The notes: a model not told the origin generated them from the letters alone. 13,838 nucleotides of DNA from CAYTGR01 sp964437445 (GCA_964437445.1 CAYTGR010000082.1:1-13838); one strand, 5' to 3'; shown: positions 6,704-13,632, numbered from the stretch's first letter. Numbers and translations are program-made.

Positions 6704-7063
6704 ATGCCCAAAGTTTTTTATACCGAAATTGACATTGAGGACCTGGTGAAGCGGGGCATCCTGTCGTTAGAAGTCAATGATAACGTAGTGCTGACCGATC
6801 TGGCCTACGAAAAAGCCCAACGCCTGGGGCTGAAATTAGTGCGTGACAAACCGGAGAACCCGCCGGCTGCCCCGGTGCGGCCCTATGTGGCGCAACAGAC
6901 GCCCCTCCAGCCCCCCTCAGGGGTGGAGGCCCCGCGCCCGGCTCCCGATGACCTTCCCCAGCGCATTCGCAGCGCAGTCATCGCCCGTCTGGGCCCTCAG
7001 ATTGACCCGGTCCTGTTAGATACCATCATCCAGCGGGTGCTCGCCAGCACGGGGGTCAAGTAA
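6704..7063 (+). CDS. BMC-associated small protein: EutQ/EutT-N-terminus-like domain plus C-terminal encapsulation-like helix
   Basis: Residues 1-47 show the pattern hydrophobic-T-E-x-D-I-x-x-L-x-x-x-G, then VVLTDLAYEKAQRLGLKLV (28-46). This resembles the short domain at the N-terminus of EutQ and EutT (I-T-x-x-D-I-R ... T-P-x-A-x-E-x-A-x-x-L-G). The cupin-like acetate kinase part of EutQ and the cobalamin adenosyltransferase part of EutT are both missing. A Pro-rich linker (about 50-84) leads to a C-terminal region with DPVLLDTIIQRVLASTG (101-117), similar in character to an encapsulation peptide. No catalytic motif is seen. A scaffold or shell-cargo adaptor role is possible but inferred. GGGGGTGAG lies upstream of the ATG, and the next gene starts five bases after the stop. 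Confidence 0.82.
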   Translation: MPKVFYTEIDIEDLVKRGILSLEVNDNVVLTDLAYEKAQRLGLKLVRDKPENPPAAPVRPYVAQQTPLQPPSGVEAPRPAPDDLPQRIRSAVIARLGPQIDPVLLDTIIQRVLASTGVK

Positions 7064-7068
7064 CCGGC

Positions 7069-7389
7069 ATGTTATTGGGCAGGGTTCACGGCACGGCGGT
7101 TTGTACGCTCAAATATCCCGGCACCGAGGGCCTGAAGCTGTTGATAGTGCAGCCCTTGAATAAAAAATTGGAGCCGGTGGGCCCCCTGCAAGTGGCGGCC
7201 GATGTGGTGGATGCGGGCATCGGCGACCTGTGCGTGATGGTGCGCTCGCGCGAGGCCGCCCTGGCGCTGCCGGAGGTGAAATTCGTGCCGATTGATCTGG
7301 CGCTGGTGGGCATTGTGGACGAACTGGCCGTCGTCGCCGAGGAGACGTTTGACCTGACGTTGCAACCCGGCTGGAACCATTTCACTTAA
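7069..7389 (+). CDS. EutN/CcmL-family BMC-P shell vertex protein (second of three)
   Basis: A 106-residue BMC-P pentamer protein: MLLGRVHGTAVCTLKYPGTE at the N-terminus, LLIVQPLNKK (24-33), AADVVDAGIGDLCVMV (43-58) and a strand ALVGIVDELAVV (78-89). A C-terminal tail of about 15 residues extends past the usual end. It is diverged from the first copy, which argues for distinct vertex roles or mixed assemblies rather than a recent duplication. It starts five bases after the preceding stop with no strong ribosome site, so coupled translation is likely. Confidence 0.93.
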   Translation: MLLGRVHGTAVCTLKYPGTEGLKLLIVQPLNKKLEPVGPLQVAADVVDAGIGDLCVMVRSREAALALPEVKFVPIDLALVGIVDELAVVAEETFDLTLQPGWNHFT

Positions 7390-7398
7390 GGGGCGGCC

Positions 7399-7671
7399 AT
7401 GATTCTGGGCAAGGTGGTGGGGACGGTAGTGACGACCCTCAGCCATCGGGATTACAAGCACCGGCGGCTGCTGGTCGTTCAGCCGTTGGGGCTGCCAGAC
7501 GAAGCCCCTGGTGAGGATTTTATTGCCCTGGATAACACCCAGGCCGGGATCGGGGATACGGTCCTGGTGAACCGAGAGGGGAACGGAGCACGCCAGGTGC
7601 TCAGGAACCCCGACGCCTGCGTGATCTCGGTAATTGTGGGGATTGTGGATTCCGTGTACCTGGAAGATTAG
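7399..7671 (+). CDS. EutN/CcmL-family BMC-P shell vertex protein (third of three)
   Basis: A 90-residue BMC-P protein with the full family outline: MILGKVVGTVVTTLSHRDYK, LLVVQPLG (24-31), FIALDNTQAGIGDTVLVNRE (41-60) and ISVIVGIVDSVYLED at the end. The ATG is nine bases after the previous stop, behind AAGGGGCGG. It is the last gene of the operon; a 12-bp hairpin follows 46 bases later. It and its neighbour share the GIGD turn but differ over most of their length. Confidence 0.94.
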   Translation: MILGKVVGTVVTTLSHRDYKHRRLLVVQPLGLPDEAPGEDFIALDNTQAGIGDTVLVNREGNGARQVLRNPDACVISVIVGIVDSVYLED

Positions 7672-7717
7672 CGGTTTGCAAAGGTAAGCCCGGTCAATCT
7701 TTTTCCCACCGGACTCA

Positions 7718-7747
7718 AACGGCCCTGGAGTTTTTTCCAGGGCCGTT
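7718..7747. terminator. Hairpin between converging operons
   Basis: A perfect 12-bp stem (AACGGCCCTGGA / TCCAGGGCCGTT) with a six-base loop (7730-7735). It lies between the end of the microcompartment operon and the end of the ABC exporter operon, so it could serve both. There is no run of T after the stem on either strand, which makes it a non-canonical terminator or an RNA-stabilizing hairpin. Confidence 0.6.
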
Positions 7748-7789
7748 CTGCGTACTCAACAGAGCGAACAAAATCGGGGGCAGCTCCCC

Positions 7790-8533
7790 TCACTCCCACC
7801 GGAACGTTTTCGCCGAGGCGACGACCCCCACCACGAGCATCCCGGTCAGCACGCCCACGTCCAGCAGGTGCTGGCCCCAGGGTTCGCCCGCCCACAGGCC
7901 GCGCAGCAAGTTGACCACGTAAGTCAGCGGGATGAAGGCCGAAACCTTCTGGACGGCTGCCGGCAGTATTTCAACCGAGAAGAAAGCGCCGGAGAGGAGC
8001 AGCATCGGATAGACCAGCACCATCGCAACGGCCCAGGCGCTGCGCACCGTGGGCATGACGCCCGCCAGGATAAAGCCAATCCCAAAGAAGCTCAGGCTGC
8101 TCAGAACGAAGCCACCCAGCACACTGAAGGCATTGCCCGCGAAATGCACATGGTAGACCAGCTTCCCGGCGGCGATGAGCAGCAGCATCCCCAGGCTGGT
8201 CATGGCAAAAATCACGAGTACCTGGGCCACCAGGACGATCAACGGGCTGACCGGCGTGGTCTGCAGGCGGCGCAGGATGCCCTTCTCCCGGTAAGTGGCC
8301 ATCGTCATCGTGTTGGACATCAAGCCGGCCATGGTAATGATCACGGCAGTCAGAGACGGTATGGCCACTTCAATGGTCCGCTGACCGTTGTACATCGGCG
8401 TGGGTTCATTGCCGGAAATGGCCCCATACAGGAACAGGTACATTAAGGGAAAGACCAGCGTGAAAAAGGCGCTCGCCGGCTCACGCAGGAACAGTTTGGC
8501 TTCCATCCAGCTCATTTTCAACAGGCTTTTCAT
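7790..8533 (-). CDS. ABC-2 type exporter permease
   Basis: A 247-residue integral membrane protein of the ABC-2 (DrrB/YadH-like) superfamily. It has about six hydrophobic segments, starting near residues 20-37 (ASAFFTLVFPLMYLFLYGAI). It also has the characteristic cytoplasmic stretch TYREKGILRRLQTTPVSPL after the second segment and IPLTYVVNLLRGLWAG near the end. The ATG at 8533 follows GAGGTGGGAG. A GTG at 8545 overlapping the ATPase stop (GTGA) is a possible alternative that adds four residues. It pairs with the ATPase upstream to form an exporter. The substrate is unknown; relatives include drug and antibiotic exporters. Confidence 0.92.
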   Translation of the reverse strand: MKSLLKMSWMEAKLFLREPASAFFTLVFPLMYLFLYGAISGNEPTPMYNGQRTIEVAIPSLTAVIITMAGLMSNTMTMATYREKGILRRLQTTPVSPLIVLVAQVLVIFAMTSLGMLLLIAAGKLVYHVHFAGNAFSVLGGFVLSSLSFFGIGFILAGVMPTVRSAWAVAMVLVYPMLLLSGAFFSVEILPAAVQKVSAFIPLTYVVNLLRGLWAGEPWGQHLLDVGVLTGMLVVGVVASAKTFRWE

Positions 8534-8541
8534 CTCCCACC

Positions 8542-9465
8542 TCACTCTCTCATCTCACGGCCGGTCAGGCTCAGGAAAACATCTTCCAGGGTCGGCTGCT
8601 CGGTGTGCAGGTCGCGGAAGAGGATGCCCTGCCCGCTCAACAGGCTGACCACTTCGCTCACCAACGGAGCCTGGCGCCCGTTCTTCCCATGGATGACCAC
8701 GCGCCCACCCTGGACCTCAAGCCGGACCGCGCCGGGAAGGGCTTGGGCAAAACTGGCCGGCAGAGCCCCCTCCACATTGAAGACGACCCGTTCTTCCGTC
8801 TCCAGGCTACGGATCAGGGCCGCCGGGGTGTCCAGCGCCACGATCTTGCCATGGTCAAGGATGGCGACCCGGTCACACAGGCGTTCGGCCTCTTCCATGA
8901 AGTGAGTGGTCAGGAAGACCGTCTTGCCCCTGGCGCGCACATCACGGACCAGGTCCCAGATGGCGTGCCGGGCCTGCGGATCCAGGCCGGTGGTCAGCTC
9001 ATCCAGGAAGACCAGCTGCGGATCCGGCAGGAGCGCCAGCGCGATGAACAAGCGTTGCTTCTGCCCGCCGGAGAGCCTGGCAAAGGGCGCGTTGCGCTTC
9101 TCCTCCAGCCCCAATTGCCCCAACAGTTCCTTCCAGTCGGCCGCCCGGGGGTAGAACGAGCTGTACAGGTCCAGCGCCTCCCAGACTTTCATCCGATCCG
9201 GCAGGTTGGATTGCTGCAATTGGATCCCGGTGCGTTCCCGCAAGCTGTGGCTCTCTCGCTGCGGGTCTACGCCCAAGACACGGACCATCCCGGCGTCCGG
9301 TTTGCGCAGCCCCTCCAGGCATTCAATGGTCGTGGTCTTGCCGGCTCCGTTCGGGCCGACCATCCCAAAGATCTCGCCGGCACGGACCTCAAACGAGACC
9401 TCCTCCACAGCGACGGTTGTACCGTAGGTTTTTCTCAAGCCTTCCACTTGTATGATGTTGTCCAT
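8542..9465 (-). CDS. ABC exporter ATP-binding protein
   Basis: A 307-residue ATPase of the DrrA/CcmA-like group. Motifs in order are Walker A GPNGAGKTTT (37-46), Q-loop region around GIQLQQSNL (80-88), signature LSGGQKQR (131-138), Walker B LVFLDE (151-156), D-loop GLDP and H-loop histidine in TTHFMEE (H188). After residue 215 comes the C-terminal domain (DUF4162-like, ending TLEDVFLSLTGREMRE) usual in this group. GAGGTAAC precedes the ATG. It lies seven bases after the regulator gene and directly before the permease, so the three are almost certainly co-transcribed. Confidence 0.95.
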   Translation of the reverse strand: MDNIIQVEGLRKTYGTTVAVEEVSFEVRAGEIFGMVGPNGAGKTTTIECLEGLRKPDAGMVRVLGVDPQRESHSLRERTGIQLQQSNLPDRMKVWEALDLYSSFYPRAADWKELLGQLGLEEKRNAPFARLSGGQKQRLFIALALLPDPQLVFLDELTTGLDPQARHAIWDLVRDVRARGKTVFLTTHFMEEAERLCDRVAILDHGKIVALDTPAALIRSLETEERVVFNVEGALPASFAQALPGAVRLEVQGGRVVIHGKNGRQAPLVSEVVSLLSGQGILFRDLHTEQPTLEDVFLSLTGREMRE

Positions 9466-9472
9466 AGTTACC

Positions 9473-9766
9473 TCACTTGCTCTTCAAAATCGCTTCTAAA
9501 GCCGCCACGTGCTCCTGAAAGACCCGGCGTCCTTCTGGAGTAGCGGAGACATAGGTGCGCGGCTTGCGCTCCACAAAAACTTTGTTGACCGAAATGTAGC
9601 CGGCCTCCTCCAACTTGCGCAGGTGGGCGCCCAGGTTGCCATCGGTGACCTCCAGCAGGTCACGCAGGTAAGTGAAGTCCACCTCAGCGCCCGCCTCCAG
9701 CGCCACCAAGGCAGCCATGATGCGCAGCCGCACCGGCTGGTGGATCGTCTCATTCAGATTAGCCAT
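9473..9766 (-). CDS. Winged-helix transcriptional regulator (HTH_34/MarR-like)
   Basis: A 97-residue, one-domain DNA-binding protein. Helix 1 begins at HQPVRLRIMAALVAL (9-23), typical of ArsR/MarR-like and HTH_34 regulators. The recognition helix region is TDGNLGAHLRKLEEAGYISV (41-60), and the wing is KVFVERKPRTYVSATPEG (62-79). No metal-binding cysteines are present, which argues against a metal-sensing ArsR. It lies between the membrane protein (three bases upstream) and the ATPase (seven bases downstream), suggesting it controls this exporter operon. A palindrome upstream of the operon is the candidate binding site. Confidence 0.9.
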   Translation of the reverse strand: MANLNETIHQPVRLRIMAALVALEAGAEVDFTYLRDLLEVTDGNLGAHLRKLEEAGYISVNKVFVERKPRTYVSATPEGRRVFQEHVAALEAILKSK

Positions 9767-9769
9767 GGC

Positions 9770-10336
9770 TTACCACCGGAAGCGGATATACAGGCCCAGG
9801 ACGATCATCCCGCCACCCCCCAAAATCCCCATCCACAAGTAGAAGAGGCCGGGCAGCAGAAAGTAGCTGGCCAACACCAGAGCGGTGATCGGCAACGGCC
9901 ACCAGACGGCGGCGAAGGAAAGCAACAGGCCCATCGCCAGGTGGCCGACCAGCGCGAACAGGACGATGAGCATGGTCACCTGTTTCCCGTCCAGCGGCCA
10001 GGCAATCGCAATGGTGGCACTACAGTAAAGGATCAGGAACAGCCAGAAAAGGATCACCCGCCTGGCCGTAACAGCCGTCGCCGGACTGCGGACACGGGTG
10101 CCCATCCGGAAGCCCCACACGGTAGCCAGGATACTGCCAAAGACGCTCAGTCCGATCCAGACATAGCCACTGATTTCCGGCAAAAACTGGGTGCAGATAA
10201 ACCCGATCAGCCAGATGGTGCCGGTGACGATCAAAGTGATATAGGTGCCGCTGCTGGCAATGGAGTGGCGGGTTTTCTGCGCCATGATCTCAATCGCCGC
10301 CAGCGCTTCTTCGGCTTCGGTAGGAGAAATGTCCAT
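9770..10336 (-). CDS. Multi-pass membrane protein of the exporter operon
   Basis: A 188-residue protein with an acidic helical N-terminus (residues 1-28) and about six membrane spans (approximately 31-52, 57-76, 93-112, 118-144, 149-168, 170-185). I do not recognise a catalytic motif. Small membrane proteins encoded beside an HTH_34-like regulator and an ABC-2 exporter are a recurring arrangement; a sensory or accessory role is an inference. AAGGAG lies six bases before the ATG. It is the first gene of the four-gene unit. Confidence 0.85.
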   Translation of the reverse strand: MDISPTEAEEALAAIEIMAQKTRHSIASSGTYITLIVTGTIWLIGFICTQFLPEISGYVWIGLSVFGSILATVWGFRMGTRVRSPATAVTARRVILFWLFLILYCSATIAIAWPLDGKQVTMLIVLFALVGHLAMGLLLSFAAVWWPLPITALVLASYFLLPGLFYLWMGILGGGGMIVLGLYIRFRW

Positions 10337-10353
10337 CCAATGCTCCTTGGTTA

Positions 10354-10377
10354 TATAGAGAACTCTGTTCTATAGAG
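10354..10377. promoter_or_regulatory. Candidate operator for the exporter operon
   Basis: AGAAC-TCT-GTTCT (10359-10371) is a perfect five-base palindrome with a three-base centre, flanked by two direct copies of TATAGAG (10354-10360 and 10371-10377). It lies immediately downstream of the -10 box and before the ribosome site, so a bound protein would block transcription. The winged-helix protein of the same operon is the natural candidate. Confidence 0.45.
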
Positions 10378-10378
10378 T

Positions 10379-10406
10379 ATTCTACGACAATAATAGAAAA
10401 TGTCAA
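10379..10406 (-). promoter_or_regulatory. Sigma70-type promoter of the exporter operon
   Basis: On the minus strand, TTGACA (10406-10401) and TAGAAT (10384-10379) are separated by 16 bases, with the operon start codon at 10336 about 40 bases downstream. The surrounding DNA is AT-rich, unlike its neighbours. Confidence 0.7.
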
Positions 10407-10410
10407 GCCC

Positions 10411-10454
10411 AAAAAGGGGGTTTTGCGCACGGCGAAACCGCGTGCAAAACCCCC
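10411..10454 (-). terminator. Rho-independent terminator reading leftward
   Basis: The arms GGGGGTTTTG and CAAAACCCCC (10416-10454 overall) enclose a second CACGG/CCG-GTG stem with small bulges. On the minus strand the hairpin is followed at once by TTTTT (10415-10411). It lies just before the exporter promoter and would stop transcripts from the esterase side. Confidence 0.72.
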
Positions 10455-10654
10455 GCTATTAAGCAAAGAGGCCTTCCTTAGTCCGCGACGGCGAAGCCGC
10501 TATCAGGGAAACCAGCGCGAGCCAGTCAGCGCTAAAGGGGTGCTTTCATTCTGCGCAGCCTCGTCTTCAAGGCAAGCCTCCGCACAACACACCCGCCACC
10601 CTAAGGGTCTGGCTCACCAGCGCGGGTATCGGGTGCAACCAGTGTTGGGCGCAA
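10455..10654. other. Gene-free stretch between terminator and esterase
   Basis: No coding signal that I trust. It contains a small GGCGAAGCC hairpin near 10487 and no recognised RNA family. If the esterase transcript ends at the terminator it would have a 3' tail of about 200 bases. Confidence 0.5.
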
Positions 10655-11551
10655 TCACTGAACGCCAAACCCGATGCGCGATCTGAGAAATTGAGCAATG
10701 TCGTCCAGCGATTGAACAGCCTGGGGCAAAGTTAGATAGAGCTGCCATACATGCCACATGCGTGGATATATCTCCAGCCGCACATCAACACCTGCTGCCC
10801 TGGCCAATTTTTCGAACTGAATTGCCTCATCACATAGGAGCTCATCTTCTCCAACGTGGATCAGCAGCGGCGGCAGCCCGCGCAAATCGCCGAACACCGG
10901 CGAAATCAAGGGATTGTGAGCATCGTGGTTCCCCACATAAGACTTGTTATAGAATCTCATTGCTCGGGGAGGTAGCAAGGGATCGTTGTATCCTGGGCGA
11001 ACTTTGTCCTTGCTCAGATCTGTCACAGGCGAGAGACACGCAGCCGCCGCAGGTAGAGGCTCGCTGCTGTCTCGCAACTTCATCAACAGTGTAATGGTCA
11101 AGTTGCCGCCGGCCGAATCACCGGCCACCCCCATATCCTGAGCCGCAATCCCCTGTTTTAGCAGCCAGCGATAAGCCGTTGCACAGTCGTCCAAGGCTGC
11201 GGGAAACGGATAGGTTGGCGCAAGGCGATAATCCACCATCAGGATACGTAGCCCCAGCTTCTGCGCCAAAAACGCTCCCAGCTGAAGGTGTGAGGATGTC
11301 AATCCAAAAACGAAACCGCCCCCGTGCAGATAGAGTAACACCGGGCCTGTAGGGCTGTTTCGCGGTATGACCCATTCGCACGGCACGCCGTCGGCAGAGA
11401 TAGCTTCGCGGGTCACATCATAATCCAGTCGCAGGTGCGCCCGGCTTTGTTTAATAAACCAGTGCGCGACTGAGAGGGGCAGGTAGGCTTGCATGAAACG
11501 GATAACGGGCAAACCGGCCCGGGCTTTGCGTTCAACAAAAGAGATTGTCAT
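10655..11551 (-). CDS. Alpha/beta-hydrolase, hormone-sensitive-lipase-type esterase
   Basis: A 298-residue carboxylesterase of the HSL (family IV) group, acting on short acyl esters. The oxyanion motif HGGGF is at 76-80, the nucleophile S146 in GDSAGG (144-149), the acid D236 in GEDELL and the histidine H267 in RMWHVWQ. VDYRLAPTYPFPAAL (106-120) is also typical of the family. No signal peptide is evident, so it is probably cytoplasmic. AGAGAGG precedes the ATG. It stands alone between the exporter operon and the HNH gene, with no sign of a link to the microcompartment. Confidence 0.94.
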   Translation of the reverse strand: MTISFVERKARAGLPVIRFMQAYLPLSVAHWFIKQSRAHLRLDYDVTREAISADGVPCEWVIPRNSPTGPVLLYLHGGGFVFGLTSSHLQLGAFLAQKLGLRILMVDYRLAPTYPFPAALDDCATAYRWLLKQGIAAQDMGVAGDSAGGNLTITLLMKLRDSSEPLPAAAACLSPVTDLSKDKVRPGYNDPLLPPRAMRFYNKSYVGNHDAHNPLISPVFGDLRGLPPLLIHVGEDELLCDEAIQFEKLARAAGVDVRLEIYPRMWHVWQLYLTLPQAVQSLDDIAQFLRSRIGFGVQ

Positions 11552-11664
11552 TGGCTACCTCTCTCTGATAGAACGAAGATGAGTGTCACCCCCAACGGCC
11601 CGGGCTTCAACCACGCCGCGCCAGTGGCATCGGCTGAAATCTGCCTGGTAAGGTATCAGTCCAC

Positions 11665-11688
11665 AAGGACGTGAAAAACCGCGTCCTT
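11665..11688. terminator. Hairpin downstream of the HNH gene
   Basis: Seven-base arms AAGGACG (11665-11671) and CGTCCTT (11682-11688) around a ten-base loop, 32 bases after the HNH stop codon. No T-run follows, so termination is uncertain. Confidence 0.35.
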
Positions 11689-11720
11689 AACATGCGCGGG
11701 TTAGCCATATCTTGCTCACG

Positions 11721-12560
11721 TTAAGAGCGGGATCGATACAGGAATTGTTTAACTTCCTCAATGCTGTATGGTGGATCACGTCGGTGAATAACCGCATGAC
11801 AATTAGGGCAAACGGGACGCAAATCACGAACTGGATCAACTTCGTATTCCTTGCCTACCTGGGAAAGCGGTGTTAGGTGATGAACATGAATCAGCCCCTT
11901 ACCAGATTCTCCGTATACATCCGCAAAGTTGAATCCGCAGACAAAACAATTCATACCATAATGAGCAAGGCACCTCTTACGCGCTTCTGGGTCTCGTTCA
12001 TAGGTATTGGCTACTACCTGTCGCTTGACACCCTCAAACAATCTGTCAGCCCCGTCCAATTCTTCGGGCAAGGTGACATCTTTTTTGTCAACTATTATCT
12101 GCTGCATCAGAGCAGTCTCCAATCTTCTCAATCTTTCTCCTGATAATTCCAGAACGGTTAGAGGCTCCGCACCCAATAGAATGTCAATCGGCTCAAAATT
12201 AGAATCCCAGTCTACTGCTCTTTGATGAGACCATGGATTGCCGGTAGCGCGACTGCGCAAACGATACTCATGGTCAAATCTGTACGGACCTTTTACAATA
12301 CCTCTTCCAACAATCCGGGGTCCTTGTTTAACATAAATGATGTCACCTTCTCTCATTTCATAAGCCACTCTACGAAGGCTGGCCTTCTGAGACGAGGTCA
12401 GTTTGGCCCACAAATCTTGGGGTTCACCCGGAGGATATAGAGTCAGGTCTATATGATGCAGGGGGGCATAGGTGATTGCTGCTACTCCCAGCTCACGACA
12501 GTGAGGCCACATTTCATAGCCCTGATTTCCGCAGCGAAAGGACATTCGCCATATCTTCAT
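11721..12560 (-). CDS. HNH endonuclease with EVE/PUA-like N-terminal region
   Basis: A 279-residue protein. The C-terminus is an HNH nuclease domain: C205-x2-C208 in NCFVCGF, the HVHH segment (225-228) that starts LTPLS, and VRDLRPVCPNCHAVIHR (244-260) with C251, C254, H255 and H259. The four cysteines suggest a structural zinc beside the catalytic His-rich hairpin. The N-terminal 100 residues contain EGDIIYVKQGPRIVGRGIVK (71-90), which looks like the core of an EVE/PUA-like domain that reads modified bases. This is my reading of a pattern and not a confirmed match. Together they suggest a modification-dependent (type IV-like) restriction enzyme. The ATG at 12560 is preferred to one at 12587 because GGAAGAGG lies just upstream. 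Confidence 0.88.
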   Translation of the reverse strand: MKIWRMSFRCGNQGYEMWPHCRELGVAAITYAPLHHIDLTLYPPGEPQDLWAKLTSSQKASLRRVAYEMREGDIIYVKQGPRIVGRGIVKGPYRFDHEYRLRSRATGNPWSHQRAVDWDSNFEPIDILLGAEPLTVLELSGERLRRLETALMQQIIVDKKDVTLPEELDGADRLFEGVKRQVVANTYERDPEARKRCLAHYGMNCFVCGFNFADVYGESGKGLIHVHHLTPLSQVGKEYEVDPVRDLRPVCPNCHAVIHRRDPPYSIEEVKQFLYRSRS

Positions 12561-12587
12561 CAAAAAACCTCTTCCTGAAATGGTCAA

Positions 12588-12617
12588 TTGGGGCAGCTAA
12601 CGCCCCAAATTAGCTGC
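12588..12617 (-). promoter_or_regulatory. Two mutually exclusive hairpins in the HNH leader
   Basis: TTGGGGC/GCCCCAA (12588-12594 and 12602-12608) and GCAGCTAA/TTAGCTGC (12593-12600 and 12610-12617) are perfect inverted repeats that overlap, so only one can form at a time. They lie 28 bases before the HNH start codon. Confidence 0.4.
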
Positions 12618-12674
12618 GATAGGCGAGATGAAAACCAACCTGGGGATCAGGATCACCGTTAGGATGTCGTAAGT

Positions 12675-13160
12675 TCAAATTAACCGGCGGAGTCCCCGTA
12701 ACACGGTCATCCCAACGTTGATAAAGATTGTCCCAAAAGGACTGTCCCAGAAGTACATGACCGGTTCAACAGCCCCACTTGTGGTCATGATTCCGCCGGC
12801 AAGGACAAATAGGCTGGCGCTCAGACCATTGTGCCTGGCAAACAATAGACCTGTGACGACCAGAAGCAAACACGTTGGATAGAAGCGGAAAGGGTTTATT
12901 GCCCCGATCAACCCCATCCCAGTGAACAATCCAAGCGGAATGAGGCCCCAGACAGGCACCTTGAACGGACTCCGACGCACAGCGGCCACCAAGACACTCG
13001 AGATGCTCAAAAGGAGCACAACCGCCAGCAGTAGGAAACGCAACACCTCGCTCAAAAGAGCCGCGGGTGATGCCACCTGTCCGAGCAGAAAAGTCAACCC
13101 TGGCAACACAGTCAGACCGACTTGCCACCAAGGAGTAGGAACAAGAGAACGGTTTCTCAT
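12675..13160 (-). CDS. Small integral membrane protein, 161 aa
   Basis: Function not recognised. After a short basic N-terminus it has about four or five hydrophobic segments (about 13-29, 35-60, 68-87, 93-107, 112-130) and ends in the basic segment LRGLRRLI. AAGGAG lies six bases before the ATG, and a promoter candidate is about 70 bases upstream. Its stop is 114 bases from the HNH start on the same strand, so the two may be co-transcribed. Confidence 0.75.
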   Translation of the reverse strand: MRNRSLVPTPWWQVGLTVLPGLTFLLGQVASPAALLSEVLRFLLLAVVLLLSISSVLVAAVRRSPFKVPVWGLIPLGLFTGMGLIGAINPFRFYPTCLLLVVTGLLFARHNGLSASLFVLAGGIMTTSGAVEPVMYFWDSPFGTIFINVGMTVLRGLRRLI

Positions 13161-13227
13161 TCTGAACTCCTTGCGCGCTTGCCCTGCTAATGACTGTCAA
13201 ACAGACGACTTCCGCACCTCTTCTGTT

Positions 13228-13256
13228 ATGATATACTCAGTGTGTCAGACATGCAA
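13228..13256 (-). promoter_or_regulatory. Promoter candidate for the 161-aa membrane protein
   Basis: On the minus strand TTGCAT and TATCAT are separated by 17 bases. A TATACT (13232-13237) on the plus strand overlaps the same -10, so a divergent transcript is also conceivable. Confidence 0.5.
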
Positions 13257-13520
13257 GCCGTACTTTGCGCCATGGTGTCCGGGTTCGTTACCCGACCCGA
13301 GGGGCAACCGCTTGCCCGTTGTTAACGCCTGCTCTCCTTTGAAAATAGAAACCAGTTAAGTAGTGAGCAGAGAGCCGTAGGCAGAAGTGCCTGTTTCCTG
13401 CTTACCGCTCACTGCTCACATTTTCATCCCCCTGCTGGTGAACGCCAGTTCATGGACAATTCCTCTGAAAATAACGCTCTGTGTTTGTAGTCAGGCGCTT
13501 GAGCGCCGTCTGAGCCGCGC

Positions 13521-13618
13521 TGATGATCTTTGAGAAAATAATTCGGTCACATGGACCGTGGGCTTCTGGGCTTGGTAGTAACGCCTGATGGTCTGCAAGA
13601 AAATAATCCGGTCACGTG
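13521..13618. repeat. Pair of imperfect 33-bp direct repeats
   Basis: Copies at 13521-13553 and 13586-13618 match at 27 of 33 positions, sharing the blocks AGAAAATAAT and CGGTCAC. Their starts are 65 bases apart. Confidence 0.75.
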
Positions 13619-13632
13619 CGCGCTGGGCGCCC

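Noticed and set aside
7868..8446. 192-codon plus-strand frame opposite the permease
   Set aside because: Gln/His/Asp-rich shadow of a transmembrane protein, with no promoter or ribosome site.
8605..10375. Long plus-strand frames opposite the ABC ATPase, regulator and membrane protein
   Set aside because: The minus-strand genes have intact motifs, ribosome sites and operon spacing; the plus-strand frames are Gln/His/Arg-rich shadows.
10423..10686. 87-codon plus-strand frame after the terminator hairpin
   Set aside because: It begins in the terminator stem and overlaps the esterase end; no ribosome site or protein character.
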